From the NCBI RefSeq assembly GCF_900105475.1, contig NZ_LT629777.1, positions 5,084,001-5,148,000 on the forward strand: a DNA stretch of 64,000 nt, read 5' to 3'. The translations under genes were made by a program, and so were the position numbers. This stretch comes from Pseudomonas asplenii. Lineage in GTDB: Bacteria; Pseudomonadota; Gammaproteobacteria; Pseudomonadales; Pseudomonadaceae. Under the pieces are notes generated by a model. It searched no databases. It was not told the DNA's origin and worked only from the letters and a program-made list of their open reading frames with translations. This document shows positions 52,758 through 60,849 of this stretch, piece by piece; position 1 is the stretch's first letter; each line of letters starts with the position of its first letter.

Positions 52758-53780
52758 TCAGGCTCGACATTCGACCCGCAATACGCCATCTGCATCCGAC
52801 GTACAGCGCATTTTCAGCGGCAGGAAGGCTTCGATCACCTGCATGTTGCTTTGCAGATGCTCGGTCATCTTCGGCGTGGTGAAGCTCCCTCCGCCCGCCA
52901 TGGCCATGGGCAACAGCAGTTGATCGGCCAAATACTCGGCCACCGCCGCCTGGCTGTTCAGCCAGAGCCTGGCGGCGTTGATCGCCACATCGGCCACGGC
53001 CTCGGAGCGCATGTTGACTTGCCCGAAGGCACAGAACAGCTCGCTCAACTGCTCGCAGCGATACTCCAGCAGCAGCACGTTGCCCGGGCTGTCCGCCGAG
53101 TCGATAAATATCGTACGGCACGCCTCCTCGGGCAGATGCAGGCGACAGGCGACCCTGGCCAGTTCACGCGCGGCGACACCTTCGGCAATGCAAGCGAGCA
53201 GTACCCGGGCATCACGCTCAAGCACCTCGCCACGCGAGGTCAGGTGTAGGGGTTGCAAGGTCGAAGGCTGGACAAACACTTCCAGCTCGCCACCTCCGGC
53301 CGGCACGAAACCATGGCGCAGCAGTTGCAATTCGACCTTCGCGCCCATCCGCCGCAACAGCGGCAACCAGGCCCGTTCAAGAAACTCGAACGGCGGCGCC
53401 AGAGGATTGTGGGTGCCACCACTGATCAGCACCCGGCTTGGCTCGGGAGCCCGCAACAAGGCCGGTAGCAGGGTCTGCAGCACCAGCGAGCAGCTCCCGG
53501 CCGTGCCGATGGCAAAGCGAAAATCCCCGCCGCGAATCGGTCCCGGTTCGAAGTACAGGCTTTGCGAACCGAGCTGCGCGCCGTCCACGTTCGCACCGCA
53601 GACCTCGGCGGCTGCCAGCACGGCAGTCAGGTGCTGGCGCAGCAGGCCGGGCCGACTGCGCTTGGCGCGAATGTTGCCAATACGCAGTGCCCGCCCCGTC
53701 AGCATCGACAGACTCAAGCCGCTACGCAAGACCTGGCCGCCCCCCATGGCACCGTCCAGTTCGATCATGTCCTTTTTCAT
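52758..53780 (-). CDS. rtcA: RNA 3'-terminal phosphate cyclase
   Basis: The 340-residue enzyme converts RNA 3'-phosphates to 2',3'-cyclic phosphates with ATP. ELDGAMGGGQVLRSGLSLSM (about 5-24) and RPGLLRQHLTAV are the family start. The nucleophilic histidine is in TTPKMTEHLQSNMQVIEAFL (about 303-322). IGTAGSCSLVLQTLLPAL is also conserved. GGAAGG precedes the ATG at 53780. It is the last gene of the rtcB operon and overlaps none of its neighbours; the nucleotidyltransferase gene ends 10 nt upstream. Confidence 0.94.
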   Translation of the reverse strand: MKKDMIELDGAMGGGQVLRSGLSLSMLTGRALRIGNIRAKRSRPGLLRQHLTAVLAAAEVCGANVDGAQLGSQSLYFEPGPIRGGDFRFAIGTAGSCSLVLQTLLPALLRAPEPSRVLISGGTHNPLAPPFEFLERAWLPLLRRMGAKVELQLLRHGFVPAGGGELEVFVQPSTLQPLHLTSRGEVLERDARVLLACIAEGVAARELARVACRLHLPEEACRTIFIDSADSPGNVLLLEYRCEQLSELFCAFGQVNMRSEAVADVAINAARLWLNSQAAVAEYLADQLLLPMAMAGGGSFTTPKMTEHLQSNMQVIEAFLPLKMRCTSDADGVLRVECRA

Positions 53781-53790
53781 AGCCTTCCTG

Positions 53791-54579
53791 TCACGCATAG
53801 GTACGAACCATCTCCCTCAGGTAGTGGTCCAGTCGTTCACTGTTCTCGTGGGTGCACGGCAATACCGGCACTGGTCGCTGCAGTTGCGCTTCGATAAACC
53901 CGTGCAACGCCGGACGTCGCGGGCCGAAGGCGGCCTCATCCGCGCTGCGCTTGAGTTGCAGCAGCTCATCGACTTCCGCCAACAGCAATGGATCATCGAC
54001 CGTCCCCAGCAGCGCATCGAAGGTCATCGGCGGCCGCCCCAGCCCTTGGTCAATCCAGCGCACCGCGAGTAATGGCCGCAGCACGTAGAAGTACTTCTTG
54101 AAGCGCACCGTTTCCCCCTGCAGATAACCGCGAAAATTCTTTTTGGCCATCGACAGGTAGTGATTACGCGCGGCAGGCGGGCTGTAGAACGCCTCCGCCA
54201 GTTCGCGCAACGAGCGGGTCGCGGCCTCTTCACGGTGATACACCAGGGGCGAGTCGAGCCATTCGAGCAGGGTCGGGTTGGACTTGCGCAACAACCCCAA
54301 GGTCTTGCGCAGCTCCCAACCACTGATGTCCAGCTCATCGTCCAGCGGTCGCTCGATCACATCCCGCGCCTCGCTGACCTGGACGAACCAGTCTGGCTTC
54401 TCCACATAAACGAAGCGCACATCGTAATCGCTGTCGGTCGACGAAAAACCCCAGGCGCGACTACCCGACTCACAGGCATACAGCACCTTCACATTGCGCT
54501 CACGCTCGATCCGCGCCAGCTCCTCAAGCACCCGGGTGCGCATGGCGTCATCCAGCGGGTGGCGTTCGGTGTGTTCCAT
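53791..54579 (-). CDS. Nucleotidyltransferase-domain protein (YcgL/COG3541-like) in the rtc operon
   Basis: The 262-residue protein has a Pol-beta-type nucleotidyltransferase site, ACESGSRAWGFSSTDSDYDV (about 34-53), i.e. GS followed by D-x-D, and a helical C-terminal part with MAKKNFRGYLQGETVRFKKYFYVLRPLLA. It matches predicted nucleotidyltransferases of the COG3541 group. The start at 54579 has AAGG 7 nt upstream; 54585 is also possible. Its location between a HEAT-repeat gene and rtcA suggests a role in RNA end processing or nucleotide addition; inference from context. Confidence 0.82.
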   Translation of the reverse strand: MEHTERHPLDDAMRTRVLEELARIERERNVKVLYACESGSRAWGFSSTDSDYDVRFVYVEKPDWFVQVSEARDVIERPLDDELDISGWELRKTLGLLRKSNPTLLEWLDSPLVYHREEAATRSLRELAEAFYSPPAARNHYLSMAKKNFRGYLQGETVRFKKYFYVLRPLLAVRWIDQGLGRPPMTFDALLGTVDDPLLLAEVDELLQLKRSADEAAFGPRRPALHGFIEAQLQRPVPVLPCTHENSERLDHYLREMVRTYA

Positions 54580-54598
54580 CTTCATACCTTCCCTTTTC

Positions 54599-55939
54599 CT
54601 AGCGGAGCCGATCAACGCTGCCCCTGGGCAATGCCCCCTGCACCTCAAGCACCTGTAATTGCCGCAGTAATGCCTGGCGCAACTCACGGGGTGTACTCGT
54701 GTCGCCCCAGGTACATCTACAAGCACAGCAGCCAGCCAGTCGATCAAGCCATTCATTCGATCCGCTGCCTTCCTGCTCATGGCGCCGCAGCAGGTATTCC
54801 AACTGTCGCCATCCCGGCTTGAGACTCAACAGCGGACCGCGATGCGACTCGGGCAGTTGGTGCCATTGGGCATCCATGAGCCGTTCGAGCGCACCGTCGA
54901 AGAGCCCCCAGGGCTGCTTGCGAAGCAGGGCCACCGCCGCCTTGAAGATCTTTTCCGACGGATCGCCCAAGGCCTCGATCTGCTGTGCAACACCTCGTTC
55001 ACCCAAGGCATTCAACGCCTGCAACCGAACATGCAGTGAGCGGGACCGCAGTGCCTGTACCAGCATCGGATCTGCCTGAGGCTCATCCAGATCCCTGGCC
55101 AAGCCGATCACCCCCAACCACTCATGCTTGCTGGCTGGAACGGGGCCAGCCAACCGAGTCGACAACACCTGGCGGCAATCCACCTGCCAACGTGGCGCTG
55201 CCCAGATCGCCAGGTTGCGCATGCTCGCCGAAGCATCCAACAGGGCTTTGACCAAGGCGTCTCCTGGATCATCGAGCAGCGTCAACAACACCCTTAGCAC
55301 CTTGACCCTGACACTGGCAGCCGAAGTGCGCATCGCCTCGTCCAGCAATGGCAGGGCCTCCTTCGCCGGCAATGCAGCACAGGTGTCCACCGCCAACTGC
55401 CGTACGGTCATGTCCGGGTGACGCAGCGCCACCTCGAGCAACCCGAGGCGCGTAGTCGAATCTTCGAGTAGGACACCGAAGAGAAACCGTGCGACCTTGC
55501 CCTTGCTCGCCCGGAAAACCTCCTCCATAGGTTGACGTAACGGCGCCAGCAGCAATGCAGAGCGCACCCTGGCAAGGATGTCGACATGATCTGCACGCCG
55601 GCCACCTGCCAATGCCAGCAAGGCGTTCAGCGCTTGCAGCAGAAATCTGGCGTTCTCGGACACCAGGTAAGGCTCCAGCGCCAACGCGGCCTGTTCCCGT
55701 ACCTGCGGCACCCAGTCGTTCAAGCGTTCGAACAACACCTCCAGCGCCTCGGCACCCACATGCCCCGACAACTCGCGAACCGCAGCCTCACGCACAAAGC
55801 CGTTGCCAGACCGGCTGAGGATCAACAGCGCGGCAAGCGTATCGTGCCGATACAACACGTCGTGAACCTGCGCCGCTTCGTAGTCTTCCAGCGCGGGAAG
55901 CCAACCTCGCAGGCCCCTCGATTCATATCCATCATTCAT
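54599..55939 (-). CDS. HEAT-repeat protein in the rtc operon
   Basis: The 446-residue protein is built of helical repeats: GFVREAAVRELSGHVGAEALEVLFERL, WVPQVREQAALALEPYL, and MTVRQLAVDTCAALP are successive HEAT-like units, with further ones to about residue 340. The last ~70 residues hold a cysteine pair (GCCACRC). No catalytic motif is seen. Such solenoids bind protein or RNA partners. It follows rtcB by 4 nt and precedes the nucleotidyltransferase gene by 19 nt, so it is part of the same transcript and may be an adaptor. Confidence 0.8.
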   Translation of the reverse strand: MNDGYESRGLRGWLPALEDYEAAQVHDVLYRHDTLAALLILSRSGNGFVREAAVRELSGHVGAEALEVLFERLNDWVPQVREQAALALEPYLVSENARFLLQALNALLALAGGRRADHVDILARVRSALLLAPLRQPMEEVFRASKGKVARFLFGVLLEDSTTRLGLLEVALRHPDMTVRQLAVDTCAALPAKEALPLLDEAMRTSAASVRVKVLRVLLTLLDDPGDALVKALLDASASMRNLAIWAAPRWQVDCRQVLSTRLAGPVPASKHEWLGVIGLARDLDEPQADPMLVQALRSRSLHVRLQALNALGERGVAQQIEALGDPSEKIFKAAVALLRKQPWGLFDGALERLMDAQWHQLPESHRGPLLSLKPGWRQLEYLLRRHEQEGSGSNEWLDRLAGCCACRCTWGDTSTPRELRQALLRQLQVLEVQGALPRGSVDRLR

Positions 55940-55943
55940 GATC

Positions 55944-57170
55944 CTACCCCTTTACACACACCACCTGCCGCAAGGTGTGCAGCACCTCTACCAGCTCACG
56001 CTGGGCGTGCATCACTTGGTCGATGTCCTTGTAGGCCATCGGAATTTCGTCGATCACTGCCTCGTCCTTGCGGCACTCCACGTGAGCTGTCGCGCGGATC
56101 TGATCCTCGACGGTGAACATCTGCCTGGCCTTGGTCCGGCTCATCACCCGCCCGGCGCCATGGCTGCAGGAGCAGAACGATTGCTCGTTACCCAATCCAC
56201 GAACAATGAAGCTTCTGGCGCCCATCGAACCTGGAATGATCCCCAGCTCACCCTTCTGCGCCGAGACCGCGCCCTTGCGGGTCACCAGCACCTCCTCGCC
56301 GAAATGCCGCTCCTTCTGTACGTAGTTGTGGTGGCAGTTCACCGCCTCCAGCGCCACGTCGAATGGTTTGCGGATCACCTGGCGCGTGGCAGCGATCACC
56401 GCTTCCATCATTACCGCACGGTTCTGCCGGGCGAAGTCCTGCGCCCAGGCTACCGCTTGCACATAGTCGTCGAAGTGCTGGCTACCCTCTTCGAAATACG
56501 CCAGGTCACGGTCCGGCAGGTTGACGATGTGTTCGCGCATGTCGGCCCGGGCCAGCTCGATGAACAGGTTGCCGATGGCGTTACCGACACCACGCGAACC
56601 GCTGTGCAGCATGAACCAGACGCGGTTCGCTTCATCCAGGCAGACCTCGATGAAGTGGTTACCCGATCCCAGGGTTCCCAGGTGCTTGCGATGGTTGGCG
56701 TTCTTCAGCTTCGGGTACTTGTCGGTAATGGCCTTGAATCGCGGCTCCAGTGCCGACCAGGCCAGGTCGGCCACATTCGGAACATCCTCCCAGGCGCCTT
56801 TGTCACGCCCGCTGCGAGGGCTGGTACGACCATGGGGCACGGCCCGCTCGATGGCGCTGCGCAGACCTTGCAGGTTGTCCGGCAGGTCGCTGGCCGTCAG
56901 CGAGGTGCATGCGGCAATCATCCCGCAGCCAATATCCACACCCACCGCCGCCGGGATGATCGCGCCCACCGTCGGGATCACGCTACCGATGGTCGACCCC
57001 TTACCCAGATGCACATCGGGCATCACTGCCATGTGCTTGAAGATGAACGGCATCTTCGCCGTATTCATCAATTGCTGGCGAGCTTCAGGCTCGACCGGAA
57101 CCCCTTGGGTCCAGAGTTTGATCGGTTTGCCGTTGGCGACTTCGAGCAAGGTGTAAGTCTGGTCTTGCAT
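55944..57170 (-). CDS. rtcB: RNA-splicing ligase RtcB
   Basis: The 408-residue GTP- and Mn-dependent ligase joins RNA 2',3'-cyclic phosphate or 3'-phosphate ends to 5'-OH ends. AVMPDVHLGKGSTIGSVIP and AAVGVDIGCGMIAA hold metal ligands (Asp, Cys), TLGSGNHFIEV further ones, and IPGSMGARSFIVRG with CSCSHGAGRVMSR the guanylylation site. Length equals that of E. coli RtcB. AGGA lies upstream of the ATG at 57170; a GTG at 57179 is less likely. It is the first gene of the operon behind the -24/-12 promoter. Confidence 0.96.
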   Translation of the reverse strand: MQDQTYTLLEVANGKPIKLWTQGVPVEPEARQQLMNTAKMPFIFKHMAVMPDVHLGKGSTIGSVIPTVGAIIPAAVGVDIGCGMIAACTSLTASDLPDNLQGLRSAIERAVPHGRTSPRSGRDKGAWEDVPNVADLAWSALEPRFKAITDKYPKLKNANHRKHLGTLGSGNHFIEVCLDEANRVWFMLHSGSRGVGNAIGNLFIELARADMREHIVNLPDRDLAYFEEGSQHFDDYVQAVAWAQDFARQNRAVMMEAVIAATRQVIRKPFDVALEAVNCHHNYVQKERHFGEEVLVTRKGAVSAQKGELGIIPGSMGARSFIVRGLGNEQSFCSCSHGAGRVMSRTKARQMFTVEDQIRATAHVECRKDEAVIDEIPMAYKDIDQVMHAQRELVEVLHTLRQVVCVKG

Positions 57171-57271
57171 ATTCTTCACTTCCTGATGGCCGATATCCCG
57201 GCCCTGTCCTGATAAAGCAACGACAAGTGCCTGGCTGCTTGCGTCTGCCGGCTTGTCTGCTGAATACGGTA

Positions 57272-57289
57272 TTGCAGCGAGGATGCCAA
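57272..57289 (-). promoter_or_regulatory. Sigma54 (-24/-12) promoter for the rtcB operon
   Basis: On the minus strand TTGGCATCCTCGCTGCAA has GG and GC separated by exactly ten bases, as sigma54 RNA polymerase requires. The predicted start is about 90 nt before rtcB. The divergent gene encodes RtcR, a sigma54 activator. Upstream, TATCCT/AGGATA arms around TTGATATC (57400-57419) could be its binding site. Confidence 0.75.
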
Positions 57290-57423
57290 CTTTTCAATAA
57301 ATCGCAAAAATATCCATAACTACATGTTTTATAAGTATTTTTATATTAAAAAAGCTTATCCAAGCTGCATCATTCGTGACGACGCCCGATGATTTATTTA
57401 TCCTTTGATATCAGGATATATCT

Positions 57424-59043
57424 GTGAGTATAAAAATGTCTGCGAAGCGTTGCGTGACCATCGGTTTCATCGGCTCCAACCTCGATCGCGTCGGCAAGGG
57501 CGCCAACCGCTGGAGTCACTGGCGCCCGAGCGTGGGCCTGTGCCAGCAGCCGGACCTGCTGGTACACCGCTTCGAACTGATCCACGGCACCGATGCCCGC
57601 GACATCAGCCTGGCCGAACGGGTACGCAACGACATTCAGCAAGTGTCGCCGGAAACCGAAGTGCGCCTGCACCCGATGACCTTGCGCAACCCCTGGGACT
57701 TCGAAGAGGTCTATGGCGCGCTGGACGACTTCACCAACGCCTACCACTTCGACACCGAGCATGAGGAATACCTCGTGCACATCACCACCGGCACCCACGT
57801 GGCGCAGATCTGCTGGTTCCTGCTGACCGAAGCCCGTTACGTACCCGCACGGCTGGTGCAGACTTCCCCGGCACGACGCCTGAATGAAGAGGCGCGGGTC
57901 ACCGGCACCCACACATTGATCGACCTGGACCTGTCGCGCTACGACCGGATCGCCAAGCGCTTCAGTGACAGACAACTGGAGGGGCTGGCCTTTCTCAAGT
58001 CCGGGATCGCCACGCGCAACGCCGCCTTCAACCGCACCATCGAGCAGATCGAGCGGGTCGCGGTGCGTTCACGCGCACCGATGCTGCTGATTGGCCCGAC
58101 CGGGGCCGGCAAGTCGTTTCTCGCCCGGCGCCTGTACGAACTCAAGCGCAACCGCCACCAGGTGCAGGGGCGGTTCGTCGAAGTCAACTGCGCCACCCTG
58201 CGCGGCGACGGCGCCATGTCGACACTGTTCGGTCACACCAAAGGCGCCTTCACCGGCGCGCAGAACAGTCGCGAGGGACTGCTGCGGGCTGCCGACGGTG
58301 GCCTGCTGTTTCTCGACGAGATCGGCGAGTTGGGCCTCGACGAACAGGCGATGCTGCTCAAGGCCATCGAGGAGAAACGTTTTTTCCCCCTTGGTTCGGA
58401 CAGAGAAGTGGAAAGCGACTTCCTGATCATCGCCGGCACCCACCGCGATTTACGCAGCCGCGTCGCCGAGGGGCTGTTCCGCGAGGACCTGTACGCCCGC
58501 ATCAACCTCTGGACCTTTGACCTGCCCGGTCTGGCGGATCGACGCGAGGACATCGAACCCAACCTGGATTTCGAACTGGAACGCCACGCCCGCGAACAAG
58601 GCCAGTTGGCACGTTTCAACGCCCAGGCACGACGTCGTTACCTGACCTTCGCCTGCTCCGAGCAGGCGAGTTGGCTGGGCAACTTCCGCGAACTGTCGGC
58701 CTCGATCACCCGCATGGCCACCCTGGCAGACAGTGGGCGTATCGACGAGCATCAAGTCGAGGAGGAAATCGTCCGCCTGCGACGTGCCTGGGGCCTCGTC
58801 GAGTCGGCGGACGCCGTGGATCATCTGCTGGGTGACGGTGCCCGGGAACTCGACCTGTTCGACCGCCTGCAGCTCAATGCGGTGATCGCGGTCTGCCGGC
58901 GCGCCAGCAGCCTCTCGAATGCCGGCCGCCAGCTATTCAATGCCTCGCGCCAGGCCAAGGCCAACCCGAACGACGCCGATCGCCTGCGCAAATACCTGGC
59001 ACGCTTCGATCTGGACTGGAAGCGACTGAACGGCGATAGTTGA
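57424..59043 (+). CDS. rtcR: Sigma54-dependent RNA-repair operon regulator RtcR
   Basis: The 539-residue activator has an N-terminal CARF-like sensor domain (about 1-180; TIGFIGSNLDRVGKGANRWSHWRPS, VSPETEVRLHPMTLRNPWDF), a AAA+ domain (about 190-430; Walker A LLIGPTGAGKSFLAR, sigma54-contact GAFTGA, Walker B GGLLFLDEIGEL) and a C-terminal DNA-binding part. In E. coli, RtcR activates rtcBA when RNA damage ligands bind. The GTG at 57424 with AGGA 7 nt upstream is chosen; ATG at 57436 is possible. Divergent from rtcB. Confidence 0.94.
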   Translation: MSIKMSAKRCVTIGFIGSNLDRVGKGANRWSHWRPSVGLCQQPDLLVHRFELIHGTDARDISLAERVRNDIQQVSPETEVRLHPMTLRNPWDFEEVYGALDDFTNAYHFDTEHEEYLVHITTGTHVAQICWFLLTEARYVPARLVQTSPARRLNEEARVTGTHTLIDLDLSRYDRIAKRFSDRQLEGLAFLKSGIATRNAAFNRTIEQIERVAVRSRAPMLLIGPTGAGKSFLARRLYELKRNRHQVQGRFVEVNCATLRGDGAMSTLFGHTKGAFTGAQNSREGLLRAADGGLLFLDEIGELGLDEQAMLLKAIEEKRFFPLGSDREVESDFLIIAGTHRDLRSRVAEGLFREDLYARINLWTFDLPGLADRREDIEPNLDFELERHAREQGQLARFNAQARRRYLTFACSEQASWLGNFRELSASITRMATLADSGRIDEHQVEEEIVRLRRAWGLVESADAVDHLLGDGARELDLFDRLQLNAVIAVCRRASSLSNAGRQLFNASRQAKANPNDADRLRKYLARFDLDWKRLNGDS

Positions 59044-59193
59044 ACCCATGACAGCGGAAAATGACGTTTTTTCACGCCTGAAGGCCGCTTTCTGCATTAT
59101 CTTCACGGGATCAGTCTACGATTCTGTAAGACCGGCCGCCATGGAGTGTGGCCGGACACAAGAACCACACGAAACCGCATGAGAGAGCCATCG

Positions 59194-59637
59194 ATGAAAA
59201 CCGTCGCAGAACTGTTGAAACTCAAGGGTAGCCAGCGCCAGGAGGTGTATACCGTCCGCAACGATCACACGGTGTTCGAGGCGCTGATCAAGATGGCCGA
59301 GAAAAACGTCGGTGCCCTGCCGGTGGTCGATGAAAGAGGCCTGGTGGTGGGCATCATCAGTGAGCGTGACTATGCGCGCAAAGTGATCCTGCATGGACTG
59401 AGTTCGGTGAAAACCAAGGTCTGCGAGATCATGAATGCGCCAGTCATTACTGTGGATTCACACCAGAAAGTCGAGACCTGCATGGCCATCATGACAGACA
59501 GACACCTGCGTCACCTGCCCGTGGTGGAAAACGGTCAGTTGATCGGCCTGCTGTCGATCGGTGACCTGGTCAAGGAAGCCATCGCCGAACAGGCCAGCCT
59601 GATTCAGCAGTTGGAACAGTATATTCGCGGTGAGTAA
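59194..59637 (+). CDS. CBS-domain protein
   Basis: The 147-residue protein consists of two CBS domains (about 10-70 and 78-140): VYTVRNDHTVFEALIKMAEKNVGALPVVD and PVITVDSHQKVETCMAIMTDRHLRHLPVVE. CBS pairs bind adenine nucleotides and sense energy or NAD status. No enzymatic domain is attached. The ATG at 59194 has GAGAG upstream. It is a single-gene unit ending in a 15-bp hairpin. The specific ligand cannot be deduced. Confidence 0.9.
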   Translation: MKTVAELLKLKGSQRQEVYTVRNDHTVFEALIKMAEKNVGALPVVDERGLVVGIISERDYARKVILHGLSSVKTKVCEIMNAPVITVDSHQKVETCMAIMTDRHLRHLPVVENGQLIGLLSIGDLVKEAIAEQASLIQQLEQYIRGE

Positions 59638-59657
59638 CGCTTGTGCCCAAACACTGC

Positions 59658-59693
59658 TGCCCGTGCCGATCGAGTCGCCGATCGGCACGGGCA
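59658..59693 (+). terminator. Hairpin after the CBS-protein gene
   Basis: TGCCCGTGCCGATCG (59658-59672), loop AGTCGC and CGATCGGCACGGGCA (59679-59693) form a perfect 15-bp stem without a T tract. It is probably a terminator or 3'-end stabiliser. The rest of 59694-59917 holds no gene. Confidence 0.55.
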
Positions 59694-59917
59694 ATGCCGT
59701 ACATCCCTCGTAATGCCCTCAAAAAATAACGCCACGTATTGGCTCAAAATGCCGAAAACGTTGGGTTAACCGCACTTTCAAAATTTTCACAACGCTTTCA
59801 CTTCGCGCCCACCTGTCCCTCTTTACATTCTCCCCATCGTTATCAGCAGCCCCATGAGTTGCCTGACGCCGATTGCCTTTTCAGAGTCAATGCCCGTCCA
59901 AGGGGCCAAATCAATCA

Positions 59918-60601
59918 ATGGGTGAAGTCGTGGTTATCCCTACTGCAATTCAAGCGGTGTTGAAGCAGCCCCTCACATTTCGCGCCAAATCAGTACTGCT
60001 GGCGATAGGTCTTACCCTGGCCACAATGACGGCTACCGGTTTCGCCCTGTGGCCCCGTACCCCACTGAACCTGGCGGTAGAAGACCATATGCACAGCACT
60101 GGGGTGTATGCCCACTGGAAGGCCGGGGACGTGATCGTACTGGTGCGCCATGCCGAACGCTGCGATCGCTCGAGCAACCCGTGCCTGGGCCCTGCGGACG
60201 GCATCACCCAGTTAGGCAATCATTCCGCGACCGATGTCGGCAACGCCCTCCAGAACATCGGCATGACCAACACCGACGTGCTGAGCAGCCCGACTACCCG
60301 CACCACGCAGACGGCAAGGGCGATGTTCGGCAAGACCGCTCTCACCGCCGACTGGCTACTGAGCTGTGGGCCGAGCCTGGGCCAGGATGCACTCGCCCAC
60401 AAGGCCGCGCATCGCAACCTGGTGCTGGTGACCCACAGCGGCTGCATCGACGACCTCGAAAAACAGCTGGGCTATCGACATCCGAACAAGAGCGAATACA
60501 CCAGCTCAGTATTTGTCTCGGTGGGTGCCGATGGCCAGCTGAACCTGCTGGGAACGCTTAATGCCGAAGATTGGCAAAGCGTCCTGCGCACCAGAATATA
60601 G
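59918..60601 (+). CDS. Histidine-phosphatase family protein, Ais/PmrG-like
   Basis: The 227-residue protein has an N-terminal membrane anchor or signal (about 26-45, AKSVLLAIGLTLATMTATGFAL) and a phosphoglycerate-mutase-type histidine phosphatase domain. The catalytic motif is VLVRHAERC (about 73-81), and the second histidine is in VLVTHSGCIDDL. Ais/PmrG removes phosphate from the LPS core heptose and is linked to polymyxin-resistance loci; arnT follows 248 nt downstream. The start at 59918 has AAGGGG 12 nt upstream. LPS substrate is inferred from neighbourhood and family resemblance. Confidence 0.8.
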   Translation: MGEVVVIPTAIQAVLKQPLTFRAKSVLLAIGLTLATMTATGFALWPRTPLNLAVEDHMHSTGVYAHWKAGDVIVLVRHAERCDRSSNPCLGPADGITQLGNHSATDVGNALQNIGMTNTDVLSSPTTRTTQTARAMFGKTALTADWLLSCGPSLGQDALAHKAAHRNLVLVTHSGCIDDLEKQLGYRHPNKSEYTSSVFVSVGADGQLNLLGTLNAEDWQSVLRTRI

Positions 60602-60632
60602 GCGGACATGTAACGACATTTTGCAATTTTAA

Positions 60633-60663
60633 ACATGACGGCCCTCAAACCCGGCCGTCATGT
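60633..60663 (+). terminator. Hairpin after the Ais-like gene
   Basis: ACATGACGGCC (60633-60643), nine-base loop and GGCCGTCATGT (60653-60663) form a perfect 11-bp stem 31 nt after the stop. No T tract follows. Confidence 0.5.
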
Positions 60664-60740
60664 GAATGCATCTTGCCTCGCCGACTTCGATTGACGTCTC
60701 ACTCGCTGCCCGATCCGACTTTTCGCCTTCGTCATGAATA

Positions 60741-60774
60741 CACCGGCTCACGCTCCCCCGAGCGTGAGCCGGTG
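60741..60774. repeat. Perfect 15-bp inverted repeat upstream of arnT
   Basis: CACCGGCTCACGCTC (60741-60755), CCCC and GAGCGTGAGCCGGTG (60760-60774) form a very GC-rich stem, 75 nt before arnT. It might be a second terminator, a leader hairpin or a repeat-type element. No T tract is present. Confidence 0.5.
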
Positions 60775-60849
60775 CGGCCAAGCGTGTATCTGGCAGTCGC
60801 AAATCCTGATTAAAACCCTTGTGGCGGTAGACACCGCTAAGGCCGACCC

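Noticed and set aside
57180..57423. A sigma70 promoter as the main promoter of rtcB
   Set aside because: The AT-rich stretch at 57300-57350 could hold one, but the exact -24/-12 element and the divergent sigma54 activator explain the operon better.
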